Shown: positions 24,597 through 36,075 of the stretch, one piece after another
How positions within the stretch are numbered: the first letter of the stretch is position 1
Layout: each line of letters starts with the position of its first letter
From: Arthrobotrys musiformis
Taxonomy: Eukaryota > Ascomycota > Orbiliomycetes > Orbiliales > Orbiliaceae
DNA length: 64,000 nt
Assembly: GCA_036971715.1 (NCBI GenBank)
Contig: JAVHJL010000005.1
Coordinates: 558,001-622,000 of the forward strand
Direction of reading: 5' to 3'
Made by a program: the position numbers and the translations under genes
The notes under the pieces: model-generated
Seen by the model: only the letters and a program-made list of their open reading frames with translations
What the model was told of the DNA's origin: nothing
Database searches by the model: none

Positions 24597-26342
24597 TGTG
24601 ATAGAGGTGGGGGTTTGTGTTTTGTTGAAGGGGTTTGAGGTGGGAGTGTCGGGTAGTTTGGGGTTATTGACGATGATGAAATGTCGAAGCTGGAGATCCT
24701 CCAAATGAAACTAGCAAATTTGGTTTGTGTTGAGTTGGTAGTGGTGGAATTTCGAGGAGTGGACAAGGCTAGTCCCGATATGGAAGATCTTATCTGATTG
24801 AACGATAAGGGCACACCAACCCTTCGACAACACAGAACCCCATATAACTCAGCGGCGTGAGGCGTGAATACCATACGGTAGCACAGTTACAACTGCGGAC
24901 AATGCCCCGGCCAGCCCAAATAGGTGCAAGGACACCATTGAAGCTACTGGGATTAGATATAGTGGATAAGCTCGAATACATATGACATTAGCATCTAGAT
25001 ACATCGCAAAGGAACCATAAACCCTCAGCTAGCATAAATCGTATATCCGGAGCCCACTTCGTCGATATAATTGCAAATATCTTGGATGGCTAGATGCGAA
25101 TCACCAATATATATTAATATGCATATCGAGTAAAGAAAGAGAGAAACTACGCTAGCCTCGAATCCTCCCTTTGTGACGTCTAGGAACGAGTAGTCTGGGG
25201 GGAACGAGTGGTCTGGAGCGAACGGGAACGAGACCAACTAAGCCCATTCTCGGATATAACGGCGATAGGCTTCACTGTATATAAATAAGGGTCACTCCCT
25301 GCGTGCAAAGGCACCTCTGGACTCTGGGACCCCAAACGGGGAAGTGCTACCCCTGCAGGGCCTACTGACAGGTTATGGTTACACAGGAAGCTTCGAAGCT
25401 ATCGATATTCGTGAGGCTCGACTCGAGATATATGTCGAGTATGACCTCGAGTCTGCGTGTGCTACCGCCAATCCCTCCTATATATATAGCAGTATACCCT
25501 ATCTATTATACCTCCTACTACTGAATTAAAGAAATATCTAGGCAAGTTTTATTCGGCTATCTAAATTTTCAAACTAGGCCCCTTCATTTTGAGAGAGAAG
25601 ATAAGGGTAAAGGACAAGAAAGAAGAAAAATATCATATTCAGACTCCATACCAACAATATCGAAGCATATACTTACAAGGGGGCAGGGGGGTGAAAGCGA
25701 AATCGCAAAGGAGCTAAAAACAAGGTAAAACAAAAACAAGAAGGCTATTCCTCAGTATCCAAGAAATCCCGAACAGAAAAAAAAGGCAAAGGAAAAAGCA
25801 CGAAACAAAACAGTGGTGTGTCTTTCCTCCCGTTATTCCCAGTATATCCCCGTTATCGCGAAGGTTGGGCCGCTTGTGTGCTCCCGAGTGAGATCGTCAA
25901 TGTACTTCGAACGGGGCGTAGTCAGGGCAGATCGAGTATTAAAAAGTATATTATCTGGGAATTTAGAAACGACACAAAAGAAAGAAAGAAAGAAAGAACA
26001 AAGGGAATCGGCCGAGGGAAAGCGAGGCGCACAGAAGTTCTTTTCAGACAGCAAAAGGGTTAATTCAACAAAGAGAAATAAGAAGAGTAGGAGAGGGAGC
26101 GTGGCAGGTGGTATCTGAAGATTTTGTGATAGAAAATCGTATGGAGGGGGTTTTTTTTTTTGGTAAAATCGAGTCCACCAAACCCCAAGGAAATATATTC
26201 ATGTTTGCACACCGATTCCTTCTCAAAGGTTCTTTCTATCCATGTTGGCCGGGGGGGGGGGGGGGGGGGAGGAAGAGAAAGAGAAAGGGGGGAAGAATGC
26301 CGATGTCGATCACGAGATAGAGCGAGGGAGCAGAGTATGCGC
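24597..26342. other. Rps2 promoter region and 3' flank of the syntaxin gene
   Basis: The part next to 24,597 should hold the Rps2 promoter and 5' leader. The part below 26,343 is the 3' flank of the syntaxin gene and holds a G19 run and GA-rich sequence. Short open frames here overlap each other and look like chance frames. Confidence 0.6.
26251..26269. repeat. G homopolymer, 19 bases (C19 on the transcribed sense of the syntaxin gene)
   Basis: An uninterrupted run of G followed by AGGAAGAGAAAGAGAAAGGGGGG. It starts about 75 bases beyond the syntaxin stop codon, so the syntaxin mRNA, if its 3' UTR reaches this far, would carry CU-rich sequence and then C19. Confidence 0.95.
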
Positions 26343-27950
26343 TTATTTCTTCCAGGGCTGTGTCACAGCCACAACGATGACGACGATGACAATGATGATG
26401 ATGACTATGAGCGCGTGTTAGAAAATTGCCCTTAAAACGTGCCAGGTATGGTTCCAAAATTTTAACTTACGAACGAGGAGCAAGCACCACCACTTCTTTC
26501 TACGGGCGCCCTCTGCATGAGTAACGGCAGTAGTAAGGTGCCCAACCGCCTGCCGGGTATCGGTCTCCACATTTTTGGATTGTTTTTCGGTCTCCTCAAC
26601 TGACTCTCCCTGTGCTTTAACCTCTTGGTTCAACTGCTCGAACAATTCTGCGAGTTCAAGCATGGTCCTCTCGATCCTCTGGATATCGTTGTGACGACTG
26701 CGAACTTCGGCGAGAGCTGATCGGGCGGCTCCGGACCGGTTACCTTGCATAGTCTATCACCAGTTCGTTAGCAATATTTCGCACCTCCATTTCCTCGGGA
26801 ATAAAAACGTACGGCTTGTGTGAAGATCTGTGTATCGGGGCCGGCCTCCTGAATGTCTCTGATTTGCTCCTCAGTAGCGTTCGGGTTGGCAATCTTGTAT
26901 TGTCGAACAAGTAGCTCCCTCGACCTCTTCTGGTAAGCAACTTCGATTTGCTGGAAATTGGTGAGGGTCTGCTTGAATTTTCTCTCGAGGGGGCCGATTT
27001 GGTGGGATTTGCTATCGTCGTGGAGGGCCTCGACTTTGAGCTTATGGATATTGGTGGTCATAGATCGGTTCATTGTTGCGATTTCGGCCATCAAGGCGTC
27101 GATGTGACGCGAAGCCTCAGCCGAGGAAGACTCATCGACACGTCCGAGAGCGTCATTCTGGAGTCTCTCAAGGTCGGAGACTCTGTTGTTGATGTCATCG
27201 TCTAGCTGTCGGAGTTCGGCGATTTTGCCAAAGAAAACCTGGGGGTTTGTGGCCTGTTGGGGTGGCTGTCCATTGAGCGGTGCCATCTCATACCCTGTTC
27301 AACGGTAGAGAACACGTTAGTCGACTTTCCATGATTGATCTCCGAGAGGGTCCTTGTCACCCCTTAAAAGGAAAAAAAAAAAAAAAAAAAGGAGAGCAGA
27401 TGCAGATGAAACATACCTCCGTTATTTTGATAGTTAGACGGGCCATACTGTTCGTTATTGTAGCCTGTGTTCTGCTGGGCGTACGGGTTCTGTTGACCAT
27501 AGCTATTGGAAAGTTAAAATCAGCACCGAAGGGGATACCATCTACGAAAGAATCCGGCCGAATATCCGACACGAATGAGAAACAAAAGAAAAAGCCGGGG
27601 ATTGGCATCGGAGGTGGGCGTGTGGATTCACGGATGGCGTAACCAGTACGTACTTATACTATATCGAGGCAAGTGAACAATTTGTCAGCGACATCAACTC
27701 GAACACAGACAACGGACATTGTCGACGGATTTCAGATACGATCAAAAATATGTTTAACGGGAATTTATATGTGTATGTTATAAAATTCTAGAATCATGCA
27801 TGCAGGCAGACAGGCGAGTTCACGTTCCGGTGGATATCGGATCCTTTGAATGCACGATACATCGGTGGTGGTGAGGTTCGCGAAAATGGCGCTGTATGAT
27901 CCCGTGGCAACACGAAAAATAAAGGGGCCAAGAGGGAGACTTACACTCAT
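26343..27950 (-). CDS. SSO1: plasma-membrane t-SNARE, Sso1/syntaxin-1 family (Qa-SNARE)
   Basis: Six coding exons on the minus strand: 27,950-27,945 (6 bases), 27,658-27,654 (5 bases), 27,502-27,417, 27,294-26,813, 26,753-26,471 and 26,404-26,343, for 307 residues. The ends read MSYNYGQQNPY and TQPWKK. The Gln/Asn/Tyr-rich leader and GGYEMAPLNGQ precede the three-helix Habc domain (about residues 45-170). The SNARE motif follows (about 200-262), with the Gln of EVKAQGES as the likely central zero-layer residue. A C-terminal anchor (WWCLLLV, then Ile/Val-rich) spans about 281-301. It drives fusion of secretory vesicles with the plasma membrane together with Sec9 and Snc. Introns are 286, 151, 122, 59 and 66 bases. 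Odd: the first two coding exons are extremely small, yet only this arrangement keeps the frame. An A19 run (27,372-27,390) lies in intron 3. Confidence 0.92.
27372..27390. repeat. A homopolymer, 19 bases (U19 in the syntaxin pre-mRNA)
   Basis: Lies within syntaxin intron 3 (27,295-27,416), 26 bases after its donor on the transcribed strand. Confidence 0.95.
27654..27658 (-). other. candidate 5-base micro-exon of the syntaxin gene
   Basis: Minus-strand TATAA lies between an acceptor (GATATAG) and a donor (GTACGT). It supplies the Tyr codon and two bases of the Asn codon in MSYNYGQQ. Without it the 6-base exon 1 would join exon 3 out of frame. Confidence 0.7.
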
Positions 27951-30905
27951 TTTGGAGGGATATCCACCGGACCGTATTTAGATTTAGATGGTAGGTTTTT
28001 TATGTGGAGAAAAAGCCGGAGGCTGTCGGAAAAGCGCGGAAGCCTTTGGAATTGGTCGACCGGTGCCTTTTATTGTGTTTTGTAGTTTGTAGTTTTGGGT
28101 ATTTTGGATGTTGGAAGGAGAGGGAGATGGAAGGTTGATGGTGGATGGAAGATTGATGGGAGGGAAGGAAGGGTTCTAGAAATCACACGGTTGTTGTTAG
28201 GTTGGTTTCAATGGGAAAGGGTGCGTGGATTGGGTGGAGGGCGGGTGCGAGGATTTTATTTGGATGAAAATGAAAAGAGGGTTTGAGTTGACATTTCTGA
28301 CCGCAACAAGCATTTATCAAAAGAGAGTGCCAATAAAACGGATGAAATAGATTAAAATAATAAAATAAAATAAAAAATAAAATAGAATAAAACAGAACAG
28401 GCCAGCGGTTGGCTGCTGGCTGGCGGGCTGGTTCCAAAACAGCAGGACCAGCCTGTCACAGACTATTCTGACGATTCTGGTTCGCAAAGGGGCTTTTACT
28501 CACCAGGCTTCCTGTCTAGCCGATGGGGATTCGATACACACGTCAAACCGGGTGGAAACAAATTCGCTCGTCTCTTAATTCTTCGATTTCGGCTTCGGTG
28601 AGGAGGTACTTAGCAGTTGACGGGACGGAGGGAGGGGCTTTTTAAATGGATTTCAGCTATCAGCTACGAGCAACGTATCCGCATCCGCTGGGATCCTGTG
28701 CTGACTTATATACACCTGAAGAATCGATGTAAGCTTAAATGGACCTTACCTGAACAGGGGCCCGAATGCACCGACCGACTTTCTGGTCGATGGGGCTGAG
28801 AATTTAGCTGCATGACACCCGCTGTTGTATTTGAGTTTTTTTTTAGGAGACAGCTTTCCCTTCCCCATACATCCATCCAGCCAGACATGCAATTGGCACC
28901 AATGCAAGGAAATCTTGGTATTGATTCCCTCGAACTCAGCCTGATTGTCGATGGATTTTCCGTGGCAGTTGGCCTTGTCATTCCCTGTGGATTTTTCGCC
29001 CCAAAGCAGACACTCACATGGAAGCACCAAAAACCTTTCCAGCCTCACAGATCATTCATTGCGAGACCACGGCAAATCCACCCTCCGGGAGCGAGTCCTT
29101 AATGTCATGGATGGCGCCTAAGGCAACACCATGAAACCAACGTCCCGCAAATTAAACTTACCTAACTAGTATCGTGAACAGGTGGATGATTGAATATTAC
29201 ATAGCACAGAGCAGATCTAGAAAGGAATCAACGGTGATGGATGCGAACAAGCAGGGGAACGACCTTCCCCGACCGACCCAACGCCTGGCTCCCACCTACC
29301 GCATCGCACCCACTCTTTCCTTCGAGATCTCGCATATCATATCTCTTTGGAAGCCCCAAGACACTTACCGGGTAAGCCAACAGAGCTTAGATCGCCAACC
29401 TGCCTCTTAGCGGATTGAAACATGCGAATTCGAGATTCTTTCTCCCTCTCTTTCGACATCGTCCTCCGGTTTAAATTAATCAATCAGCCCTTTTGGCAAG
29501 GGTCGCGAAGGGTGCAGTTGCTCCCGATTTAGACATAGACGTCTTGGCTGTCCTACAATCAAATCCCAGCTGGTAGACATGTAGACCCTTCGATCCAGCT
29601 GCCCTCGATCTCTCGGTCTAGCTCTGACTGAGTTCGGACTATAATCGCTCGTCAATGGATAAGTATGCTAGAACAGTAATCGGTATCGATTCCGACCGCG
29701 AAAAAATCAAAAAGTGTATTCATTTTTCCTTTTTTTCCCCCAACCCTGTCTTGGAAGCTCGTGTATACTTGTAGACACGAAGGACCTTATAATAGCTGAG
29801 TAAGGAGACCCATATTCTCTGGAACAAACCGAAGTATACGTATTCACCGTCCACCCAAAGACGCCCAGTCCATCCGAAAATTTTCCCTCAGTCTCCAGTA
29901 TACAGAGAAGTCACTACCTATAGTTCGGATAACCCAAAAAAGAATGAAGAAATCCAAAAAAGAACTTTAACTGGATGGGATCAAAAAAATTTTAAACCTC
30001 ATGATCGATCACTCCATTCCAAGCCCATCGAAACACGCAATCCCCCATGTTGGGTGCAAGCGGGTTTCAACGTTCCATCAGGCATTTGATACAATCCGCC
30101 CACAGGGCTCCGTCCACCTCCTGTTCCGTAAAACTAGTTTTTTCCCTCGCCTTCGCTTAGGTTTCACTTGGTGGCAATTCTAGGCCAAGAAACACTGTCA
30201 AGAGAAAAAAGGGAACCGTTGGTGCTAGTATACTCCGCAAAGGTATTTTTATCCCCCTACATGTCTACATGCAAGTTATCGATTACGCCCTCACCAAAGA
30301 AGAAAAAAGTCCAAAGGCGTCTATAACCGTTTCAACGGAGGCCGGTTTCACGAGGAAGTATGGACCGGACCGAGTTTTGAACGATAAACGATTACGTACT
30401 TCCTGCTTATGCTTGCGTCTACCAACCAACTCTTTTTTTGACACTGCCGAGAATACCTCAAAGCTTGAGCTAGTTGCAAGGATCCGGAGTTAAAAATTAT
30501 CCGTCGATACCTTCCGTAAGTGACCGTGGCTTGTTTGTCGAACACTTTATATAGATTATACAATGTGCCGTAAGAATTTCTGGTGGTGATACAGCTATCT
30601 AGGCATTCTCGTATTGCGTGTCATGTCATGAGTCTTTCCAGTTTTTTCTTTCTCGAGATCCGTGTTCCGGAGTACTATACGCGTTAATATCGCATTGCAA
30701 GATAGAGATACAAGAGACAGCCACCCATCGACAGTAACCCAATCACCAGCTCCCAAAATAATCCTAAATGAAATAGCTTTCCGCAATTTTCTACAATTAT
30801 CCGTCTAAACTAGTTTTCCGCTTCGCTCGAGCCTCCCAATGACCCATATTTAGAAGATGGAAAGAAAAATCAATCAACGAAATTAAAAACGGGCAATTGC
30901 TTAAT
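27951..30905. other. intergenic, nearly 3 kb, no gene supported
   Basis: Contains the syntaxin promoter next to 27,951 and the 3' flank of the nicotinate phosphoribosyltransferase gene up to 30,905. An A/T-rich patch of TAAAA repeats lies at about 28,350-28,400. Open frames up to 103 codons occur (for example 28,706-29,102 on both strands) but none has conserved-looking content. Confidence 0.55.
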
Positions 30906-32613
30906 TTACCCCCACCTCTTGGCCTCATCAACCACATTCCCACTCTCGGTGTATCCCAATCTCTCCTTAACCTCTTCCACCATCGCCTTATCCCCTGTAT
31001 TCTTCCCGATGTTGTCGCTGATTTTGACAGCGGCGTTTCCCATAGCTGAAGAAAGTTTGATTACGATGTTTAGTGGTGTGGATTTTGAATTGTCGCTTCT
31101 GTGGACGAAGTCGTCTGGACGGAATCTTTAATTAACACCCCTATCATCTATAGTCCGGGATTGGAGAAGGTATAGATAAAACTTACTCGTCAAAAAGGTA
31201 CCGATACCAAAGGATGGGATCAGCCCATACTCCTCCGCATACTTTTTATACTTCAAAACCAACTCCACATTCAACGAATCGCTAAACACCACCGTCTTCG
31301 GTCCCTTAACCCCAGCACGATTATAAAACTCCCCGATCCACCTAACGTACTTCTCAGGATCGCCCGAATCCTGTCGGATACCGGAGAAGACTTCAGCATA
31401 GCTTTTTCCGTCCGCGCCTTCGACGGGGCAGGGCTTTGAGAAGGCGCGAAGGAACTCTTCGGTGCCGAAAGTATCGGTGAGGGCGATGGCGAGAACACCG
31501 GGACCGAAGGTTTGCGTCCATTTGAGGAGTCCCGTCTCGCTGGCGTCTTCGTAGCGGTTACTTTCTGCGGCGATGCCCATGAACCATTCGTGTGCGACGG
31601 TGCCGACGGGGCTCAAGTTATGGCTATATCATCTATATTAGCGACCTCGATCCCACCTCGACCTTCAATCGTATAGGAAACTGAAAGGGAGCTTACCGAT
31701 GACAAAAGTGAACGTTGCTCGATGCGTTAAACTTCCCAGCATACGCCTCGTTATCCTTAAACTCCTCGCTGGCCTTCAAGAGTCCCTTGATGACTAGATC
31801 TTGCGCATGATAGCTTCTCCGACGGCGGGTTCCAAACTCTGTGAACACTGCCCCGTTCCCCAGCAGAGCCTTGGCCTTCTCATACGCCAATTCTACAATC
31901 CATCCCACATCGTCAGCAAACTACCATCTTTAGACCTATATTGAATACTCTACTAACCAATCTGCCCATCATAATCCCAATCCGTATCCACAAACCTAAA
32001 AAACGCCTCACTGACCAGTACCAACAGCGGTATCTCATAAAGTATTGTCTCGACCCATTTCCCCTTCACATCCAACGTCAATTCCCCGACATCATCGGCC
32101 CCGTCTCCGCCGTCGAAAGTAATATCCACCTGCTCGAGCGGGAAGAACCGGAATTTCTTGAGGTAGGATACATAAGTCGGCGGCAGGTATGGACATTTCT
32201 CGCGGAGGAATGCTTCCTCCGAGTCTGTCAAGGTGATATTTTCTAGCTCTAAAATAAAATAAAAAAAGTAAGATTAGCACGTGTCATTTTAGATCGATAG
32301 GTGGGATCGGTGTATGTGTAACGTACTGCTAATCTGTAGCTTAATCCAATCGAACGCCTTCCGGTTGAGCTTCAGATGCGGTGTACGATTCGTGTAATGA
32401 TATGTGACATCTACGCAAAAGCCCGATTAGTTCAACCAGGGTCACATGGAATTTACAACTAAATTTACGTATGACATAATTGTCCGTACCGGTATCGGGG
32501 TAATGCTGCAGGACGGCGCATTGCATCGTCAACTTGTACAAGTCGGTGTCGAGGAGGGAGAAAATCCCCTCCGGCAGTGCTGCCGCATCTTGCTGGGAGA
32601 TCGCTGTGGTCAT
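30906..32613 (-). CDS. NPT1: nicotinate phosphoribosyltransferase (Npt1)
   Basis: Six exons on the minus strand: 32,613-32,490, 32,410-32,327, 32,248-31,958, 31,892-31,697, 31,623-31,187 and 31,114-30,906, coding 446 residues, a normal length. Introns are 65-79 bases and all phases agree. The family opening LLDTDLYKLTMQ is at residues 20-31. The YPDTDVTYHYTNR block spans intron 1. VFTEFGTRRRRS follows. The likely phosphorylated histidine is H243 in SPVGTVAHEW. GIRQDSGDP and FSDSLNVE form part of the PRPP and product pocket, and KSTPLNIVIKLS lies near the end. It joins nicotinic acid to PRPP, with ATP hydrolysis, to make nicotinate mononucleotide in the NAD+ salvage (Preiss-Handler) pathway. 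The 5' end opens toward the 32,614-34,218 gap. Identification is very strong. Confidence 0.96.
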
Positions 32614-34218
32614 GATTGTGGTTGTTCCGCCGGGCTAGGAGTTTGAAAGCGGGATGAGAGTACCCAGTACTGTATGGATGGTGGGGTGTTTGGTGGGATG
32701 TTCCTAGAACCAACGGAATTTCCTAAACGGCTTCAGGATTGAGAAAGTAAAGAGAAGGAGTCGAATTTGGAAAGAAATCTAAATTTCAAGAGAACCGATT
32801 CCCTTCAAGCCTTTTTATATCAACAAAAGAAAAGAAAGCGGAATAATTTCCGTCACATTCCCCAGGCTGTAGTAGCGACCGCGATACCAATAATGCGAGG
32901 CCTGCCATAGACGACACGGGCGCCATAGTGTGAGCCTTAACCTCCTCCACGTGAATTCCCTCCAGCCAAAATGGTACTTTTTCCAACAAACATCGCGAAA
33001 CCGCGACTTCCCATTGAGCTTTGTTCATGTTCTTCATGTCTTGGACCTGTTCTGCAAATGACTTTGCCTCACAGCCTGCAGATTCCCGAGCTTGGTTGTT
33101 TGCAGCCCCAGCTGAAGGGGGACCCTTACTTCCTACACCTACCTTGCGTCAATACGGTTTCGTGCATGCCAGAAGCGCAAAGATGAGCTTCCTCAGGCCG
33201 GGGATATTCCGATGAGTAAGTCAGTAGGCACTTGGTACCAAAGAGGCCGGGATGGATCGTCGATTCTAGGCATATGAATCCTTTGGATAGCGATATCTCT
33301 CCCATTTTCTTATTTTAGGAATCATGTATTGGCAGTTGCATCAAGGCTGTCAAAGCGGAGCTGGCAGATTACAGCCTTGAAGCTTGACGCTGGCCCATCG
33401 GTGGCCGCCGTGTTGCGAGGGTGTTTGATCCTTGATTCCTGATTGGCAGCTCCGTTGTCGTCGATGGCCGGTTTAGGGAATTTCCCACCGATCGAACCAA
33501 CATGTCTTTGGGCTCACAACACGAAAGTCCCGCTCCCTCGAGACTACGGCTCAAGATAGTCTCGGGACCTTGATTTTAGGATTCCTGTGTTGAAGTACAG
33601 GTTAAATCCCAGGCTGCGGTAGCTGCTTGAGCACAGCCTCGTGGGGTCCTTCAGCTCTGAATTCTTGAGATACAGTTGAACTTCCCAGAAATAGAATTGA
33701 ATCTTGAATCTCGAAGAATTCTGCAGCCTTCAAGGACGTCACTACCTGTTCTGGTTGATTTAGAGCTAGAAAGGCTGCTGAAATATACCAATAGGGTGAT
33801 ATTTACCAACAAGGGTTCCCAGTTTGTATTTCATTTTAGATGCTGATATTCCTTTGTTTTGTAGCCTTGAGGGCATTCCTAGAGTTGGAGAGCATGTCCT
33901 TTCGAGCTTTATCCTTGGCATGCTATTTATACGCCTACCACGCTTTGGGCTCTAGATCATTTTGCTAGTCTCGATGACCCTTTTTACACGTAGAGAGATG
34001 TTTTGGTTGTGATCCCCCTTCACTAGTGTAATATTGTAACAGGGTCGAAGTAGTCTCTTGCTATTGTGAAACGGACCGATATCGATGTGCCGCCGACAAA
34101 CATCAACCAGATGGATTCCCATAGCCATATTACAGATTGATATTAATATGTTCCGGATGAAGGGCTTATCAAAGCCAGAGAAGAGTCAACTTATATACAC
34201 ATCCATTAATAAACTAAC
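32614..34218. other. intergenic; promoter of Npt1, possible transposon relic
   Basis: The side near 32,614 is the Npt1 promoter. Around 33,600-34,050 the minus strand gives broken reading with a phrase like KLGTLVGKYHPIGIF that faintly resembles the linker after a Ty1/copia integrase (GYLVGY...NIFR type). Stops interrupt it, and no terminal repeats were recognised, so this is only a weak hint. Confidence 0.35.
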
Positions 34219-35262
34219 TTACGTACCCTCGTTCACAAGGTCGTCTAATATCTCAGCCCCGCGGTTGACTAGTATACTAAAATGCCCCTCCCCCTCATAC
34301 TCCACCAATTTCGACCCCCTGATAACCTTCTGCATCTCCCTCGCCCCGTGTACCGGCGTACTCCTATCTTCACTCCCAAAATACAGCTTAACCCCAACAT
34401 CAATATCCTCCAACTCAAAATCCCAATCCGCAACCAACAAGACCGAATCCAGCATCGGTCCCTCGCAACCACCCTCAAACGCCTCCATAGTACAATCCAC
34501 AATCTCCTCAACCACCTTCTCATCCCCCGCGACAAGTTTATCTTTCTCACCCAGATCGATGGCAGTATTCCCCACATCCTTCCTCCAAAACTCCCGTTTC
34601 TCATCAATACTCCAGCTTTCAAGCTTCTCGTTGAACGAACGGCGGAGGTAGGCGGTATTAAACGTCCAACTTAGATATCTAACCAAATAAAACCTCATCC
34701 AGCCGTGCCAATCCATACCCTTAGTAGGACTCAACTTCCAAGGCGCAACACCGGCGATAACGCCCACACCATTTAGTCTTTCGGGAGGAATAACACGGGT
34801 ACAAGCGAGCGAGTAAGGTCCTCCGCCGGATAATCCCATGACCTTGAAGGTCTGTATTCCCAGCGAATCGGCGAGGGCGAGGATGTCGTGTGCGTGATCT
34901 GTTATTTTGCGGGGTTTGTAGTGGGATGAATGGCCGAATCCCGGGCGGTTGGGGGCGATTATGCGAATGTTACGGCTTGAGAGGTGGGGGAGGAGTGCTG
35001 CGGCTTCGAGGGAGGAGGATGGGCTGCCGTGAAGGTAGAAGATTGGGTTGCCGTTTGGGGGGCCGTAGGTGCGGTAGGTTAGGGTGCGGCCGTTTGAAAG
35101 GAGGAGTGATTCGAGGATGCCTTCTGTTGGGTGAGAGGGTGAGGATGGGAAGAGGGCGTTTGGGATATTTGTTCCGGGTGAGGCTCTGAGGAGGGTAAAC
35201 GGGAGGATGAGGGATGAGAAGTCTAGTAATGTGGACAGCTTCCTTGTTATATTTGAAGCCAT
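34219..35262 (-). CDS. alpha/beta hydrolase
   Basis: Single-exon frame of 347 residues starting at ATG 35,262. The order of motifs is that of the alpha/beta-hydrolase fold: oxyanion loop FYLHGSPSS near residue 75-83, the NRPGFGHS turn near 105, the nucleophile elbow GLSGGGPYS near 143-151 with Ser145, an acidic residue in YFGSEDRSTP near 293-302, and the histidine in GEGHFSIL near 326. All three catalytic residues are present. A cap region lies between about 170 and 270. The N-terminus has a hydrophobic stretch (LDFSSLILPFTLL) that may be a weak signal or anchor. Substrate cannot be told; relatives include epoxide hydrolases and esterases. The stop codon sits in GGTACGTAAGT, which also looks like a splice donor, so a short extra 3' exon is possible. 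Confidence 0.88.
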   Translation of the reverse strand: MASNITRKLSTLLDFSSLILPFTLLRASPGTNIPNALFPSSPSHPTEGILESLLLSNGRTLTYRTYGPPNGNPIFYLHGSPSSSLEAAALLPHLSSRNIRIIAPNRPGFGHSSHYKPRKITDHAHDILALADSLGIQTFKVMGLSGGGPYSLACTRVIPPERLNGVGVIAGVAPWKLSPTKGMDWHGWMRFYLVRYLSWTFNTAYLRRSFNEKLESWSIDEKREFWRKDVGNTAIDLGEKDKLVAGDEKVVEEIVDCTMEAFEGGCEGPMLDSVLLVADWDFELEDIDVGVKLYFGSEDRSTPVHGAREMQKVIRGSKLVEYEGEGHFSILVNRGAEILDDLVNEGT

Positions 35263-36075
35263 CTTTAATATATTTTTAGCTATCGAATATATTTAGAAAT
35301 GGTCTTATTTGAAGTGCTTCAGAATCTAACTTGTATCTTTGTGCGCATGTGGTCGTTTAGCTTTTGATATGATGGTTTTTTGGAATAATTGAAGGGGGGT
35401 CCGCTTTATTTAAGCATCTAATACTTTGATTCCAAATTCCAATATCAATATATTAATATATTGGGGATAATTACAATCTGACCATGGATGTGCAGCTACG
35501 CGTGGTTGTGAGTATACGCTGGGTTCGCCAGGTCCGACATCCCGGTCTAGCTCGTTGCCCGCGGGTTCCGTTAACGTTAATCAATTCGATGGGCGGTAGG
35601 TCAGTGCGGGCATGCGAAGTATTCATTTAGAGCCTCAAAGCTTAATTTTGGACCGAAATTTGACTAATGAGCCGCAAGATTTGTGGTTTAAGTCTTTTTG
35701 TTCCGGGTTGATAGAAGTATTGCAGCTTGAGGTCGACTCTCAGGGGACTATGGCAGGCTCCGAAAATCGTTGAAATATTTAAATAATAATCGTACACTCT
35801 ATATACGTACATGTGTATTTGGCAGCCACCCTATCGATATATTTCGTAAAAGGTACACTCGAAGAACAAATCCAACTTCGCCGAATGGGTGCCAGTCTAT
35901 ATAATCGCTCTTGATAAGAAAAATGCAAAATTGCTTGCTAATGCAACAGGACAACAGCTGCTCGCTTGCGTAATAAAATAAAATATAAAATATATAAAAC
36001 AATGAAAGTAAGTCCTGTAAAAATGATGTGGGAAGGTTGGAAGCATATTAGGATAGCTGGTAGTGGGTATACCGT
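35263..36075. other. intergenic, A/T-rich
   Basis: Promoter side of the hydrolase and 3' flank of the glycosyltransferase-like gene. No gene, RNA or repeat recognised. Confidence 0.6.
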
